From NCBI RefSeq assembly GCF_900091845.1, contig NZ_FMCI01000304.1:1-45078 (forward strand): 45,078 nt of DNA, read 5' to 3'. The notes under the pieces were generated by a model that was given only the letters and a program-made list of their open reading frames with translations, was not told the origin of the DNA and did not search any database. Each line of letters begins with the position of its first letter. Positions within the stretch are counted from its first letter, which is position 1. Of this stretch, positions 25,423 to 33,868 are shown piece after piece. The position numbers were made by a program, and so were the translations under genes. The stretch is from Streptomyces sp. SolWspMP-5a-2 (lineage in GTDB: Bacteria > Actinomycetota > Actinomycetes > Streptomycetales > Streptomycetaceae).

Positions 25423-26649
25423 GTGTCCGGTTTCCGTTCCCTGAGCTCCGGGCTCAGCTCGCTGCAGCCCGCGGCCTTCGGCGCGGACCCGAGCGGCGCG
25501 CGGATGGCCCGTATCCGCAGATCACCGCATTTCAAGGACGGTGTCTTCCAGAACCCCGGGGGCACCGCGAGGACCCGCCCCTCCGGCTCCGTCAAGAGCC
25601 TGGCCAAGGTCTACGTCGACAAGGAGAGCAGGCCCCGCCGCGCCCCGCAGGGGACCGTGCCGGTGCACGCCACCACCCTCGCCGACATCGCCCGGCCGCC
25701 CGCCACCGGGCTGCGGGTGACCTGGATGGGCCACTCCAGCGTCCTCGCCGAGATCGACGGGCAGCGGGTGCTGTTCGACCCGGTGTGGGGCGAGCGGTGT
25801 TCGCCGTTCCCGTTCGCCGGGCCCAAGCGCCTGCACCCGGTGCCGCTGCCGCTGGCCGCGCTGGGGCCGGTCGACGTCGTCGTGATCTCCCACGACCACT
25901 ACGACCACCTCGACATGCCCACGATCAAGGCGCTGGCCGGAACGGACACCCTGTTCGCGGTCCCGCTCGGGGTCGGCGCCCACCTGGAGCACTGGGGCGT
26001 CCCCGCCGACCGGCTGCGCGAGCTGGACTGGCACGAGGAGACGCGGGTCGGCGGCCTCACCCTGACCGCGACCCCGGCCCGCCACTTCTGCGGCCGCGGC
26101 CTGCGCAACACCCAGCACACCCTGTGGGCGTCCTGGGTGGTGGCCGGGTCCGAGCACCGGGTCTACCACAGCGGTGACACCGGCTACTTCGAGGGCTTCC
26201 GGGACATCGGCGCCGCGCACGGCCCGTTCGACGCGACGATGATCCAGATCGGCGCGTACAGCGACTTCTGGCCCGACATCCACATGACGCCCGAGGAGGG
26301 CATGCGGGCCCACCTGGACCTCCAGGGCGGCGAGCCGCGCGGAGTGATGCTGCCCATCCACTGGGGCACCTTCAACCTCGCCCCGCACCCGTGGGCCGAG
26401 CCCGGCGAGGGCACCCTCGCCGCCGCGCGCGCCACCGGCTCCCGGGTCGCGCTGCCCCGTCCGGGCGAGCCCTTCGAGCCGACGTCCGCGACGGTGCCCG
26501 CCGACCCGTGGTGGCGCGGGGTGGCGCTGCCCCCGTCGGGCGGCTGGACGGAGACGGACGCGCCCGCTCCGCTGGCGGACACGGTGAGTGACGTTCAGGG
26601 GAAGAATTCCACGGGCACCGGCGAGCCCGAAACGGTCCAGGCGGGCTGA
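25423..26649 (+). CDS. Metallo-beta-lactamase-fold hydrolase (NAPE-PLD/UlaG-like)
   Basis: The GTG at 25423 follows GGAGG at only 4-nt spacing and gives 408 residues. The zinc motif HDHYDH lies near residues 157-162. GHSSVL precedes it (about 104-109), and ARHFCGRG, SGDTGYFEGF and PIHWGTF supply further metal-site residues. This pattern matches the NAPE-PLD-like branch, which acts on phosphodiesters in some members. There is no signal peptide. The first 80 residues are low-complexity and basic. A strong hairpin follows the gene. The substrate is unknown. Confidence 0.88.
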   Translation: MSGFRSLSSGLSSLQPAAFGADPSGARMARIRRSPHFKDGVFQNPGGTARTRPSGSVKSLAKVYVDKESRPRRAPQGTVPVHATTLADIARPPATGLRVTWMGHSSVLAEIDGQRVLFDPVWGERCSPFPFAGPKRLHPVPLPLAALGPVDVVVISHDHYDHLDMPTIKALAGTDTLFAVPLGVGAHLEHWGVPADRLRELDWHEETRVGGLTLTATPARHFCGRGLRNTQHTLWASWVVAGSEHRVYHSGDTGYFEGFRDIGAAHGPFDATMIQIGAYSDFWPDIHMTPEEGMRAHLDLQGGEPRGVMLPIHWGTFNLAPHPWAEPGEGTLAAARATGSRVALPRPGEPFEPTSATVPADPWWRGVALPPSGGWTETDAPAPLADTVSDVQGKNSTGTGEPETVQAG

Positions 26650-26683
26650 CGACCGGACAGAAAACGGCAACCGGCGCGCGCCG

Positions 26684-26719
26684 GTGAGGGCCGGGGAGCA
26701 GTCGCTCCCCGGCCCTCAC
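26684..26719 (+). terminator. Strong hairpin after the metallo-hydrolase gene
   Basis: A perfect 16-bp stem, GTGAGGGCCGGGGAGC (26684-26699) with 26704-26719, encloses an AGTC loop 34 nt after the stop. Confidence 0.88.
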
Positions 26720-26846
26720 GCATGTCCGGGGATCGGTTCTGACCAGGTCTGATCGATTGACGCACCCAGTTCATCCGCTCGCACGTCCGGATTATCGATC
26801 GACCGTTCGTCAGCTCATACCAGAGGGGGATGCTCGCGGGGGGAGT

Positions 26847-26888
26847 TTGCGAACTGCCCCTCACGCACGATCCGTTCGCAACTACTGT
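26847..26888 (+). promoter_or_regulatory. Conservon promoter region with long inverted repeat
   Basis: TTGCGAAC (26847-26854) and GTTCGCAA (26874-26881) form an 8-bp inverted repeat 19 nt apart. A −10-like TACTGT (26883-26888) follows directly, so a bound regulator would cover the −35 region. The rest of the 26720-27026 gap shows no gene. Confidence 0.4.
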
Positions 26889-27026
26889 GAGTGCCCGTCG
26901 AGCGGTACCGGGCCGAGACCGACGGCGTCGGCCGTCCCGCGACCTCTCGACCGACATCGCGATGGCACACACCCGACCGCGCCCCACGCGCGTGCCGGGC
27001 ACCGACGGACCAGTTCGAGGAAACCG

Positions 27027-29426
27027 ATGGCTCACCTCCGCGCACCGGCCCCCCGCGCAGACCGCCGCGAGGGCGGGCGGCACGGGCGGCCGGCCGCCCG
27101 CACCGCGCCCGTGCTGCCCGAGGCCCACATACGTTCGCAACTGCGCAGGCTCGCGGTGCTGCCGCCGACCGCGGTGGCCCTCAGCGCCTGCGCCGCCGTG
27201 CTGTTCACCGTCCGCTCCACCGGGGCCCAGCCAGGACTCGCCCTCTGGGGCGTGCTCGCGGGGGCCTTCTCCGTGGCCCTCGCCGGCATCCTGATCGCCG
27301 CCGTGGCCGCCGACCGCGCCGCCCGCGCCCTGAGCGACCGCGTCCTCGCCCTGCGCAGGGGCAGCGCCCGCGGCGAGGCCGACCTGCGCGCCCTCGTCAC
27401 CGCGCTGCGGCGCGGCGAGACCCCGCCCGCCCGCGCACCCCGCGGCGGCCCGCCCGACGACGCCGACGACCTCGACCTCCTCGCCTGCGACCTCGCCCGC
27501 GCGCACGACGGCGCCGTCACCGCCGTCGTGCAGGCCGCCCAGCTCTCCAGCCAGGCGGGCGACGAACAGAAGCTGGAGGTCTTCGTCAACCTCGCCCGGC
27601 GCCTCCAGTCGCTGGTGCACCGCGAGATCTCGACCCTGGACGAGCTGGAGAACTCGATCGAGGACCCCGACCTGCTCAAGGGCCTCTTCCACGTCGACCA
27701 CCTCGCCACCCGCATCCGACGCCACTCCGAGAACCTCGCCGTGCTCGGCGGCGCCGTCTCACGGCGGCAGTGGAGCCACCCCGTCCCCATGACCGAGGTG
27801 CTGCGCTCCGCCGTCGCCGAGGTCGAGCAGTACAGCAGGGTCAGGCTGGTGCCCCCGGTCTCCGGCACCCTGCGCGGGCACGCCGTCGCCGACGTGATCC
27901 ACCTGCTGGCCGAACTGGTCGAGAACGCCACGGTGTTCTCCGCCCCGCACACCCAGGTCCTGCTGCGGGCCACCCTCGTCACCTCCGGGCTCGCCGTCGA
28001 GGTCGAGGACCGGGGGCTCGGCATGCCCCTCGCCGAGCAGCGGAAGATGAACGCCCTGCTCGCCGACCCCGACCAGGTCAACGTGGGCCATCTGCTCGCA
28101 GACGGACGCATCGGCCTCTTCGTCGTCTCCCAACTGGCCCGCAGACACGGCATCGAGGTCCGCCTCCAGAGCAACATCTACGGCGGCGTGCAGGCCGTGC
28201 TCGTCGTGCCGCAGGAACTGCTGGGGGCGGACGCCGCCACGGTCGCCGGGGGGACCGGCGGCCTGCTGGTCGGCGACGGGTGGGCCGACGCCTCCCTGAC
28301 CGGCACCGGCACCGGCGCGGGCACCGGCACCGGGAGCCACCGCGCGGCCGGCGGCTGGAACGACGCCGCCCACCGCACCGCCGACGCCGTCCCGGCCGGA
28401 GCCGGGGACTACGGCAGGGCGGGCACGCGGCCCGACGCCCACACGGCGGGGCCCGGCGGACACGCGGCGGCGGGCATGCGCCCCGACGCCCACATGGCGG
28501 CAGGCGGTGGGCATCCGACGGCGGACGCGCGCCCCGACATCCTCGCGGCCGGGACCGGGGGACACCCGGCGGGCGCCGGGTACTTCGGCGCCGTCCCGCA
28601 GGACATCCCGCCCGGGGCCGATCCGCTGCCCGTCCGCGACGCCCATCAGGAGCGCGCCAACCCCGCCGAGGCCGTCCCCGGCATCGGGCCCGACCACCGG
28701 CGGCTGCTCGCCGAACGGCCCGCCGAACCCCTCACCCCCCGGGGCGGGCCGCAGCCCGGCGTCCAGGACAAGCCCCATCTGCCCCGGCGCCGCGCCCAGG
28801 AGCACCTCGTCCCCGAACTGCGCGGCGGACCCCTGCCCCGCCCGGCCGACGAACCGCCCGTGGACCACGACCCCGGACTCATGGCCGCCTTCCGGCGCGG
28901 GGTCGGCCTCGCCGAGGCCCAGCAGCACCTGAAGGGCGACAACCGCGACCCGGGCATCCTGCGCATGGAGTCCGCCTACACCGGGCCCGTGGAGATGGAC
29001 CGGGAGTCGCTGCTCGCGGGACACGCCCCGCTGGAGGTGCGGCCCACCGGACCCGGCGCCCGCACCCCCGGTCCCGCCCACGCCAGGACCGTCCCCGGTC
29101 CTGGACCGGCCCACGGCGCGAGCGACCCGCACGCGGGTGCCGCTCGGGCCGCGGCCGTTCCCCGGCCGGGACAGACCCACGACGCCGCTCGGGCCGCGGC
29201 CGCCGTCCCCCGGCCCGCCCCGGCCCACGACACGACCGTCCCCCACCCCCGCCCACCGCCGACCACCCGCACGGACCGGACCCCGCGGCTCTCGACGTCA
29301 CCACCGTGGGACCGGCCCGCCCGGCCGACGCCCCGACCGCCTCCGCGCGCGGCGGCGCCGTCTTCCACCGGCACGACGGGAACCCCGGCGCCGGATGACC
29401 ACCCCCGCTCCCGCAGACCTTCGTAA
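27027..29426 (+). CDS. Sensor-histidine-kinase-like ATPase, first gene of a conservon (tail frameshifted)
   Basis: The ATG at 27027, 6 nt after GAGG, gives 799 residues as read. Two hydrophobic segments lie near residues 45-100. A helical region (LVHREISTLDELENS, VDHLATRIRRHSENL) resembles the nitrate-sensor-type kinases, and the HATPase motifs are LLAELVENATVFS, VEDRGLGM and DGRIGLFVVSQLARRHGI. A long Gly/Pro/His-rich tail follows. In the last 60 codons the frame looks wrong: the −1 frame from about 29250 reads DVTTVGPARPADAP and ends at a TGA at 29398 that overlaps the next ATG. A one-base loss in the C runs at 29240-29250 would explain this. Confidence 0.85.
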   Translation: MAHLRAPAPRADRREGGRHGRPAARTAPVLPEAHIRSQLRRLAVLPPTAVALSACAAVLFTVRSTGAQPGLALWGVLAGAFSVALAGILIAAVAADRAARALSDRVLALRRGSARGEADLRALVTALRRGETPPARAPRGGPPDDADDLDLLACDLARAHDGAVTAVVQAAQLSSQAGDEQKLEVFVNLARRLQSLVHREISTLDELENSIEDPDLLKGLFHVDHLATRIRRHSENLAVLGGAVSRRQWSHPVPMTEVLRSAVAEVEQYSRVRLVPPVSGTLRGHAVADVIHLLAELVENATVFSAPHTQVLLRATLVTSGLAVEVEDRGLGMPLAEQRKMNALLADPDQVNVGHLLADGRIGLFVVSQLARRHGIEVRLQSNIYGGVQAVLVVPQELLGADAATVAGGTGGLLVGDGWADASLTGTGTGAGTGTGSHRAAGGWNDAAHRTADAVPAGAGDYGRAGTRPDAHTAGPGGHAAAGMRPDAHMAAGGGHPTADARPDILAAGTGGHPAGAGYFGAVPQDIPPGADPLPVRDAHQERANPAEAVPGIGPDHRRLLAERPAEPLTPRGGPQPGVQDKPHLPRRRAQEHLVPELRGGPLPRPADEPPVDHDPGLMAAFRRGVGLAEAQQHLKGDNRDPGILRMESAYTGPVEMDRESLLAGHAPLEVRPTGPGARTPGPAHARTVPGPGPAHGASDPHAGAARAAAVPRPGQTHDAARAAAAVPRPAPAHDTTVPHPRPPPTTRTDRTPRLSTSPPWDRPARPTPRPPPRAAAPSSTGTTGTPAPDDHPRSRRPS

Positions 29427-29445
29427 CCCAAGGAGTCGATCCACC

Positions 29446-29880
29446 ATGGCGAGCGACGCGCCGACCAGCCAGGTATCCGATCTCGACTGGCTGATGAGCG
29501 GCCTCGTGCAGCGCGTGCCGCACACCAACAGCGCGGTACTCCTCTCCTGCGACGGCCTCGTGAAGTCGGTCCACGGCCTCGACGCCGACAGCGCCGACCA
29601 CATGGCGGCCCTGGCCTCCGGCCTCTACTCCCTCGGCCGCAGCGCCGGGGCCCGGTTCGGCGACAACGGCGACGTCCGCCAGGTCGTCGTCGAACTCGCC
29701 TCGACCCTGCTGTTCGTCACCACCGCGGGCTCCGGCACCTGTCTCGCCGTGCTGGCCGACCGGGAGGCCGACGCCGCCGTCCTCGGCTACGAGATGTCCA
29801 TGCTGGTCAAGAGCGTCCGCCCGTACCTCGCCACCGCCCCCCGCCGGCACGCCGTCGAACCACCGGCGATGAGGCTTTGA
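29446..29880 (+). CDS. Roadblock/LC7-domain protein (conservon second gene)
   Basis: ATG 29446 follows AAGGAG by 10 nt and gives 144 residues. An in-frame ATG at 29395, giving 161 residues, would overlap the restored kinase stop in ATGA and is a real alternative. The roadblock/LC7 fold spans most of the protein: DLDWLMSGLVQRVP, AVLLSCDGLVKS, DHMAALASGLYSLG and VVVELASTLLFVTTAGSGTC. In conservons this protein acts with the kinase-like subunit and the GTPase in a membrane-associated complex resembling a eukaryotic G-protein module; the fourth-gene GTPase lies downstream here. Confidence 0.92.
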   Translation: MASDAPTSQVSDLDWLMSGLVQRVPHTNSAVLLSCDGLVKSVHGLDADSADHMAALASGLYSLGRSAGARFGDNGDVRQVVVELASTLLFVTTAGSGTCLAVLADREADAAVLGYEMSMLVKSVRPYLATAPRRHAVEPPAMRL

Positions 29881-30254
29881 GCGTGGCGACGGCCGGTGAC
29901 GGGCCCTGGCTCGACGAGGCGGCCGGCCGACTGGTGCGGCCCTTCACGGTCAGCAACGGCCGCACCCGGCCGACCATCACCCTCGACCTCCTGTCGCAGG
30001 TGATGGTCACCGGGGCCACCCCGCTCGGCTATCTGGGCCCCGAGCACACGCTGGCGCTCGACCTCTGCCGCGCGCCCGTCCCGGTGGCCGAGGTCGCCGC
30101 CCATCTGAAGCTGCCGGCGGCGGTCACCAAGGTGCTGCTGTCGGACCTCGTCGACTGCGGGGCGCTGACCACCAAGCCCCCCGTGTTCCACGACAACCCC
30201 ACCGACCGGGCCCTTCTGGAGGCAGTGCTCGATGGACTACGACGACAGCTCTGA
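29877..30254 (+). CDS. DUF742 protein (conservon third gene)
   Basis: A TTG at 29877 in a TTGA overlap gives 125 residues. A GTG at 29883, 8 nt after GAGG, would give 123 and is about as likely. The domain has the typical WLDEAAGRLVRPFTVSNGRT opening, a central TPLGYLGPEH, and a winged-helix-like end with PVAEVAAHLKLPAAVTKVLL and LVDCGAL. DUF742 proteins occur almost only in conservons and are thought to link the roadblock protein to the GTPase. Its last 23 nt overlap the GTPase gene. Confidence 0.92.
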   Translation: MSVATAGDGPWLDEAAGRLVRPFTVSNGRTRPTITLDLLSQVMVTGATPLGYLGPEHTLALDLCRAPVPVAEVAAHLKLPAAVTKVLLSDLVDCGALTTKPPVFHDNPTDRALLEAVLDGLRRQL

Positions 30255-30831
30255 CCCCTTCCCCACCGCGCTGAAGATCCTCGTCGCGGGCGGGTTCGGG
30301 GTGGGCAAGACGACCTTCGTGGGCGCGGTGAGCGAGATCGCGCCGCTCAGCACGGAGGAGCTCCTCACCACGGTCAGCGCCGCGACCGACCGGCTCGACG
30401 GGATCGAGAACAAGGTCGAGACGACGGTGGCCATGGACTTCGGCCGCATCACCCTCGACCCGCGGCACGTCCTGTACCTGTTCGGCACGCCGGGACAGGA
30501 ACGGTTCTGGTTCATGTGGGACGAACTCTCCGAGGGCGCCCTCGGAGCGGTCATCCTCGCCGACACCCGCCGCCTGGAGGAGTGCTTCGCGGCCGTCGAC
30601 TTCTTCGAACAGCGCGGCGTCGGCTTCATCGTCGCGATCAACGAGTTCGACGGCGCCCACCGCTACGACCCCGAGGAGGTGCGCGCCGCCATGGACCTCC
30701 CCCCGCAGATCCCGGTGGTCCGCTGCGATGCCCGCATCTCCAGTTCGGGCATCCAGACCCTGCTCACCCTCGTGCAGCACCTCATCGCCCATGCGCCGGC
30801 CGCCGCGCCGAGTCATGGCGCCCACACGTGA
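30232..30831 (+). CDS. Conservon GTPase (CvnD-like ATP/GTP-binding protein)
   Basis: This 199-residue small GTPase has P-loop GGFGVGKTTF (residues 20-29), switch-type T in STEELLTTVSAATD, G3 motif FGTPGQERFWFMW (about 84-96) and INEFD in place of NKxD. Related MglA and CvnD proteins act as nucleotide-dependent switches. The start lies within the DUF742 gene. Together the four genes form a complete kinase-like, roadblock, DUF742, GTPase set. Conservons affect aerial growth and antibiotic production in Streptomyces; which process this copy controls is unknown. Confidence 0.94.
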   Translation: MDYDDSSDPFPTALKILVAGGFGVGKTTFVGAVSEIAPLSTEELLTTVSAATDRLDGIENKVETTVAMDFGRITLDPRHVLYLFGTPGQERFWFMWDELSEGALGAVILADTRRLEECFAAVDFFEQRGVGFIVAINEFDGAHRYDPEEVRAAMDLPPQIPVVRCDARISSSGIQTLLTLVQHLIAHAPAAAPSHGAHT

Positions 30832-30891
30832 ACCCCGCCCACCGCCAGGGAGCCCGGATATGAACCGCGTCCACCACGACGGAGCCCGCCC

Positions 30892-31473
30892 ATGACGTAC
30901 GACCCGTTGTCGGGTCCGGCAGGCCGTCTGCTGCTCACCCCCGAGGACAAGGAGGCCCCGGCCAGGACCAGGCGGCTGCGCGGCCTTGGGCTCGGCGAGC
31001 GCCCCGACCCGTCCCTCGACGTGTACGCGGACCAGCTCGCGGAACTGACCAGCGCGCCCTACGCCATGGTCAACTTCATCGACGAGCGGGGACAGTTCTT
31101 CGCCGGGCTGCACACCCCGCCGCTGCCGCCCGCCGCCCCCGACGGCGGTGCCGCCAAGCCCGGCCTCGGCCGCAGGCTCGCCCGCGACCACGGGTTCTGC
31201 CCGCACGTCGTGGTCCGCCGCAGGGCCCTGGTCCTGGAGGACGTGCGCGACTACCCGCGGTTCGCCTGCAACCCCGTCGTGGACGGCTACGGCATCCGCT
31301 CCTACCTGGGGGCGCCCCTGATAGAGAGCACCGGCATGGTCCTGGGCACGGTGTCCGTCGTCGACGTGCGACCGAGGCCCTGGGGGAAGCCGGGTCTGGC
31401 GGCGATCAAGAACTCGGCGGCGGAACTCGTCGCCCGACTGGAGCACCGGGAGGTGGACGGAACGTTCCACTGA
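30892..31473 (+). CDS. GAF-domain protein downstream of the conservon
   Basis: This 193-residue protein starts at ATG 30892, with a GGAGCC just upstream and 60 nt after the GTPase stop. A GAF domain covers about residues 45-185: YAMVNFIDERGQFFAG, HGFCPHVVVRRRALVLEDVR and GYGIRSYLGAPLIESTGMVL are typical. A Cys before PHVV is common in redox or ligand-sensing GAF proteins. It has no output domain, so it may feed a signal to the conservon proteins. Co-transcription is likely but not certain. Confidence 0.88.
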   Translation: MTYDPLSGPAGRLLLTPEDKEAPARTRRLRGLGLGERPDPSLDVYADQLAELTSAPYAMVNFIDERGQFFAGLHTPPLPPAAPDGGAAKPGLGRRLARDHGFCPHVVVRRRALVLEDVRDYPRFACNPVVDGYGIRSYLGAPLIESTGMVLGTVSVVDVRPRPWGKPGLAAIKNSAAELVARLEHREVDGTFH

Positions 31474-31642
31474 GCGCGGCCGTCCGGGGGAGTGCGTCCC
31501 CGGGGGCGCCGGTGCGGGAGATGTCCGGGGCCGCCGCGCGATCGTCCCGCGGGCCGCTTCCGCGGCGCGTGGTCCGGCGGGGACCGGTGGGAGCCATGAC
31601 GCCTCTCGGGGCCGGGTGCCGCAGGTGTTCTTCGCGCGGTTC

Positions 31643-32383
31643 CTACAGCCCGCGCCACACGTTCTCGTACGCCGCGTCCTCGACGGCCCTGCGGCGCCGT
31701 ACGCCCTCCAGCTCCGTCACCGCGCCGCCGACCGCCGCGAGCACCCGGTCCACCGGGTCGTCCGGCTGCTCCCGCTCCTCCGGCGCCGCCTCCACCGACT
31801 CGCCCGACGCCCCGACCTCGCCCGTCCCGTCGGACTCGTCCGTGGCTCCCACCTCGCCGGTCCCGTCGGACTCGTCCGTGGCGTCCGTCCCCTCCTTCTC
31901 CTCGGTCCCGTCGTCGGCCGGGAGCTGGTCGCGGACACCGACCTCCGCCGCGAGCGCCGCCAGCACCCGCTCGCCCTCCGCCAGGCGCCGCCCGGCCCTG
32001 GTCCGTTCCGGCGAGTCGACCAGCACGGCCCTGCGGCCGCCCAGCGAGATCCGGTGCTCCCGCCGGTGCGCGACCAGACCGTCCCGCTCCAGTTCCACGG
32101 CGTAGGCCGCCGCGAGCCCGCGGCCCCGGCGCCACAGCCAGTCCTCGACCGTCTCGTACGGCTCCTGGCCCAGCAGTTCCGCCGCCGCCTCCACCAGCAG
32201 CCGGTCCTCCGGGGCGATCGCCGCGCCGGGCACGATCAGGTCGCCGTCCAGGACCAACGCGCCCGCGTCGCCCAGGTCGAGCAGCTCGGCGCCCGCCAGC
32301 GCCAGCGACAGGTCGCCGGTCTCGACCGGACGGTCCTGGGGCACGTCCATGGCGACGATCACGAGGTCCCGGGCGGTGTTCAT
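31643..32383 (-). CDS. GOLPH3/VPS74 (GPP34) family protein
   Basis: ATG 32383, 5 nt after GGAGG (32388-32392 on the complementary strand), gives 246 residues; a GTG at 32395 would add four. MNTARDLVIVAMD and LSLALAGAELLDLGDAGALV, then DGDLIVPG, match the GPP34 phosphoprotein family, which in eukaryotes binds PI4P at the Golgi. Actinobacterial members are common and of unknown role. Residues about 150-200 are an acidic insert with a duplicated 12-residue unit ATDESDGTGEVG, encoded by a 36-bp tandem repeat. It follows the MFS gene by 13 nt on the same strand, so it is likely co-transcribed. Confidence 0.82.
   Translation of the reverse strand: MNTARDLVIVAMDVPQDRPVETGDLSLALAGAELLDLGDAGALVLDGDLIVPGAAIAPEDRLLVEAAAELLGQEPYETVEDWLWRRGRGLAAAYAVELERDGLVAHRREHRISLGGRRAVLVDSPERTRAGRRLAEGERVLAALAAEVGVRDQLPADDGTEEKEGTDATDESDGTGEVGATDESDGTGEVGASGESVEAAPEEREQPDDPVDRVLAAVGGAVTELEGVRRRRAVEDAAYENVWRGL
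31815..31886. repeat. 36-bp tandem duplication inside the GOLPH3-like gene
   Basis: Units 31815-31850 and 31851-31886 differ at only a few positions and keep frame, encoding two copies of ATDESDGTGEVG in the acidic insert. Confidence 0.8.
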
Positions 32384-32396
32384 GAGCGCCTCCACG

Positions 32397-33692
32397 TCAG
32401 CCGGCCGTGCGGTGCGGGGCGACGGTGTCGGGACCGGCGTCCCGCGTCGGTTCCGGTCGCCGTCCGCCGTCCGTGTGCCGGGTCTCTTCCGGATGTCGTA
32501 CTACGAGCATGTGGTGCGGGAAACCGATCCGCAGCACGGCCGCCGCTCCCGCCGCAGCGAGCACCACCCCCGAGGCCAGCGGCAGCGCGCCCCGGTAGCC
32601 GTGCTGGAGCAGCGGGGCGACGGCCAGCGGGCCCACGATCTGGCCGACGCTGTACCCGGCGGTCAGCAGGGCGACCGAGCGGGGGAACCGCAGGTGGGCG
32701 CCGGTCGCCAGGGCGAGGGTGCTGATCCCGATGAACGTGCCGCCGAAGAGGACCGCCGACACCAGCGCGGCGGCCGTGCCCCCGACCAGCGCGGGCAGCG
32801 CGATGCCGACCGCCTGCACCAGCAGCGCCGCAAGCAGCAGATCGGGGCGCGACCGGCGCCGTCCCAGCCACGCCCACACCGCCGCCGACGGGACGGCGGC
32901 CAGCCCGACGAGCACCCAGGCGCCGTTGCCCACCCAGCCGGGGGAGCCCTGGCCGATCGCCGCCACCAGGAACGTCCCGGCGACGATGTAGCCGACGCCC
33001 TCCAGGCCGTAGGAGACGAACAGCGCCCCGAACCAGCGGTGGGTGCGCGGTCCCGGCTCCGCGACGGCGGCGGCCGGGGTCTCGGGCGCGGACTCCGGCC
33101 GCAGGTTCCACGCCGCGCAGGCGAGGACGGCGGTCAGCGCGGCCGACGCCCACCAGGCGGCCCGCCAGTCGGTGACCGACCGCAGGGCCAGCACCAGCAG
33201 CCCGGACAGGGCGATCCCGCCGCCGACCCCGCCGAACGCCCAGCCCGGCAGATGCGGCGGGCGGTCGCGCAGGTGGTGCAGGAGCGAACTGACGGCGACG
33301 ACGAAGACGAGGGCGCTCGCCACCCCGGCGACCAGGCGCAGCAGCAGCCACCCGGCGACGGACTCGCCGAGCGGCATCGCGGCGAGGGTCGCGACCAGCG
33401 CGAGCAGCGACCCGCGCAGCACGGCGCGCGAGCGGACCAGGGCGGGGGCGAGGATGCCCGCGAGGGCGCCGACGAGGTAGCCGACGTAGTTCGCGGTGGC
33501 GACGTTGGCCCCGGCGGCGGCCGACAGGCCCGCCTGGGCGTGCATCAGCGGCAGGATCGCCGTGTAGACGAACCGGCCGATCCCCATGGCCGCGGCGAGC
33601 GCGGCGGCGGTCCGCACGACATGCGGCCACGGGGCGGGGGAGGAGAGGGCGGACGCGGCGGACGGGTGGGGCGACGGTATCGGGGTGCTCAT
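32397..33692 (-). CDS. MFS transporter, YbfB/YjiJ-like
   Basis: The ATG at 33692 gives 431 residues with about twelve hydrophobic helices beginning near residue 28 (RTAAALAAAMGIGRFVYTAI). GIGRFVYTAILPLM and ANYVGYLVGALAG are characteristic of the YbfB/YjiJ branch. The C-terminus is a 40-residue hydrophilic, basic tail. No clear ribosome binding site precedes the ATG, so the start is uncertain within about 25 residues. The open frame continues far upstream to 35771, but that is a GC artefact. It lies between a muconolactone-isomerase-like gene and the GOLPH3-like gene. The substrate is unknown. Confidence 0.85.
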   Translation of the reverse strand: MSTPIPSPHPSAASALSSPAPWPHVVRTAAALAAAMGIGRFVYTAILPLMHAQAGLSAAAGANVATANYVGYLVGALAGILAPALVRSRAVLRGSLLALVATLAAMPLGESVAGWLLLRLVAGVASALVFVVAVSSLLHHLRDRPPHLPGWAFGGVGGGIALSGLLVLALRSVTDWRAAWWASAALTAVLACAAWNLRPESAPETPAAAVAEPGPRTHRWFGALFVSYGLEGVGYIVAGTFLVAAIGQGSPGWVGNGAWVLVGLAAVPSAAVWAWLGRRRSRPDLLLAALLVQAVGIALPALVGGTAAALVSAVLFGGTFIGISTLALATGAHLRFPRSVALLTAGYSVGQIVGPLAVAPLLQHGYRGALPLASGVVLAAAGAAAVLRIGFPHHMLVVRHPEETRHTDGGRRPEPTRDAGPDTVAPHRTAG

Positions 33693-33868
33693 GCGGCGGC
33701 GGCTCGGATTCCGTGTGGGGGACGAGGGAGGGGCGACGGGGGACAGGAGTGACGGGGGTGGCGGGTGCTCGGTGGAGCGGGGCGTACGGGAGGGGCGGGG
33801 ATGTCGGCTCACGGACTCCCGAGCCGGGCGTCCGTCGGTCACGGAGTGCCGGGCCGGACGTCCGTCGC

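Noticed and set aside
26891..29398. 835-codon frame across the conservon kinase gene
   Set aside because: Mostly Arg/Pro-rich shadow of the true frame. Only its last about 50 codons look real, which is used as evidence for the frameshift.
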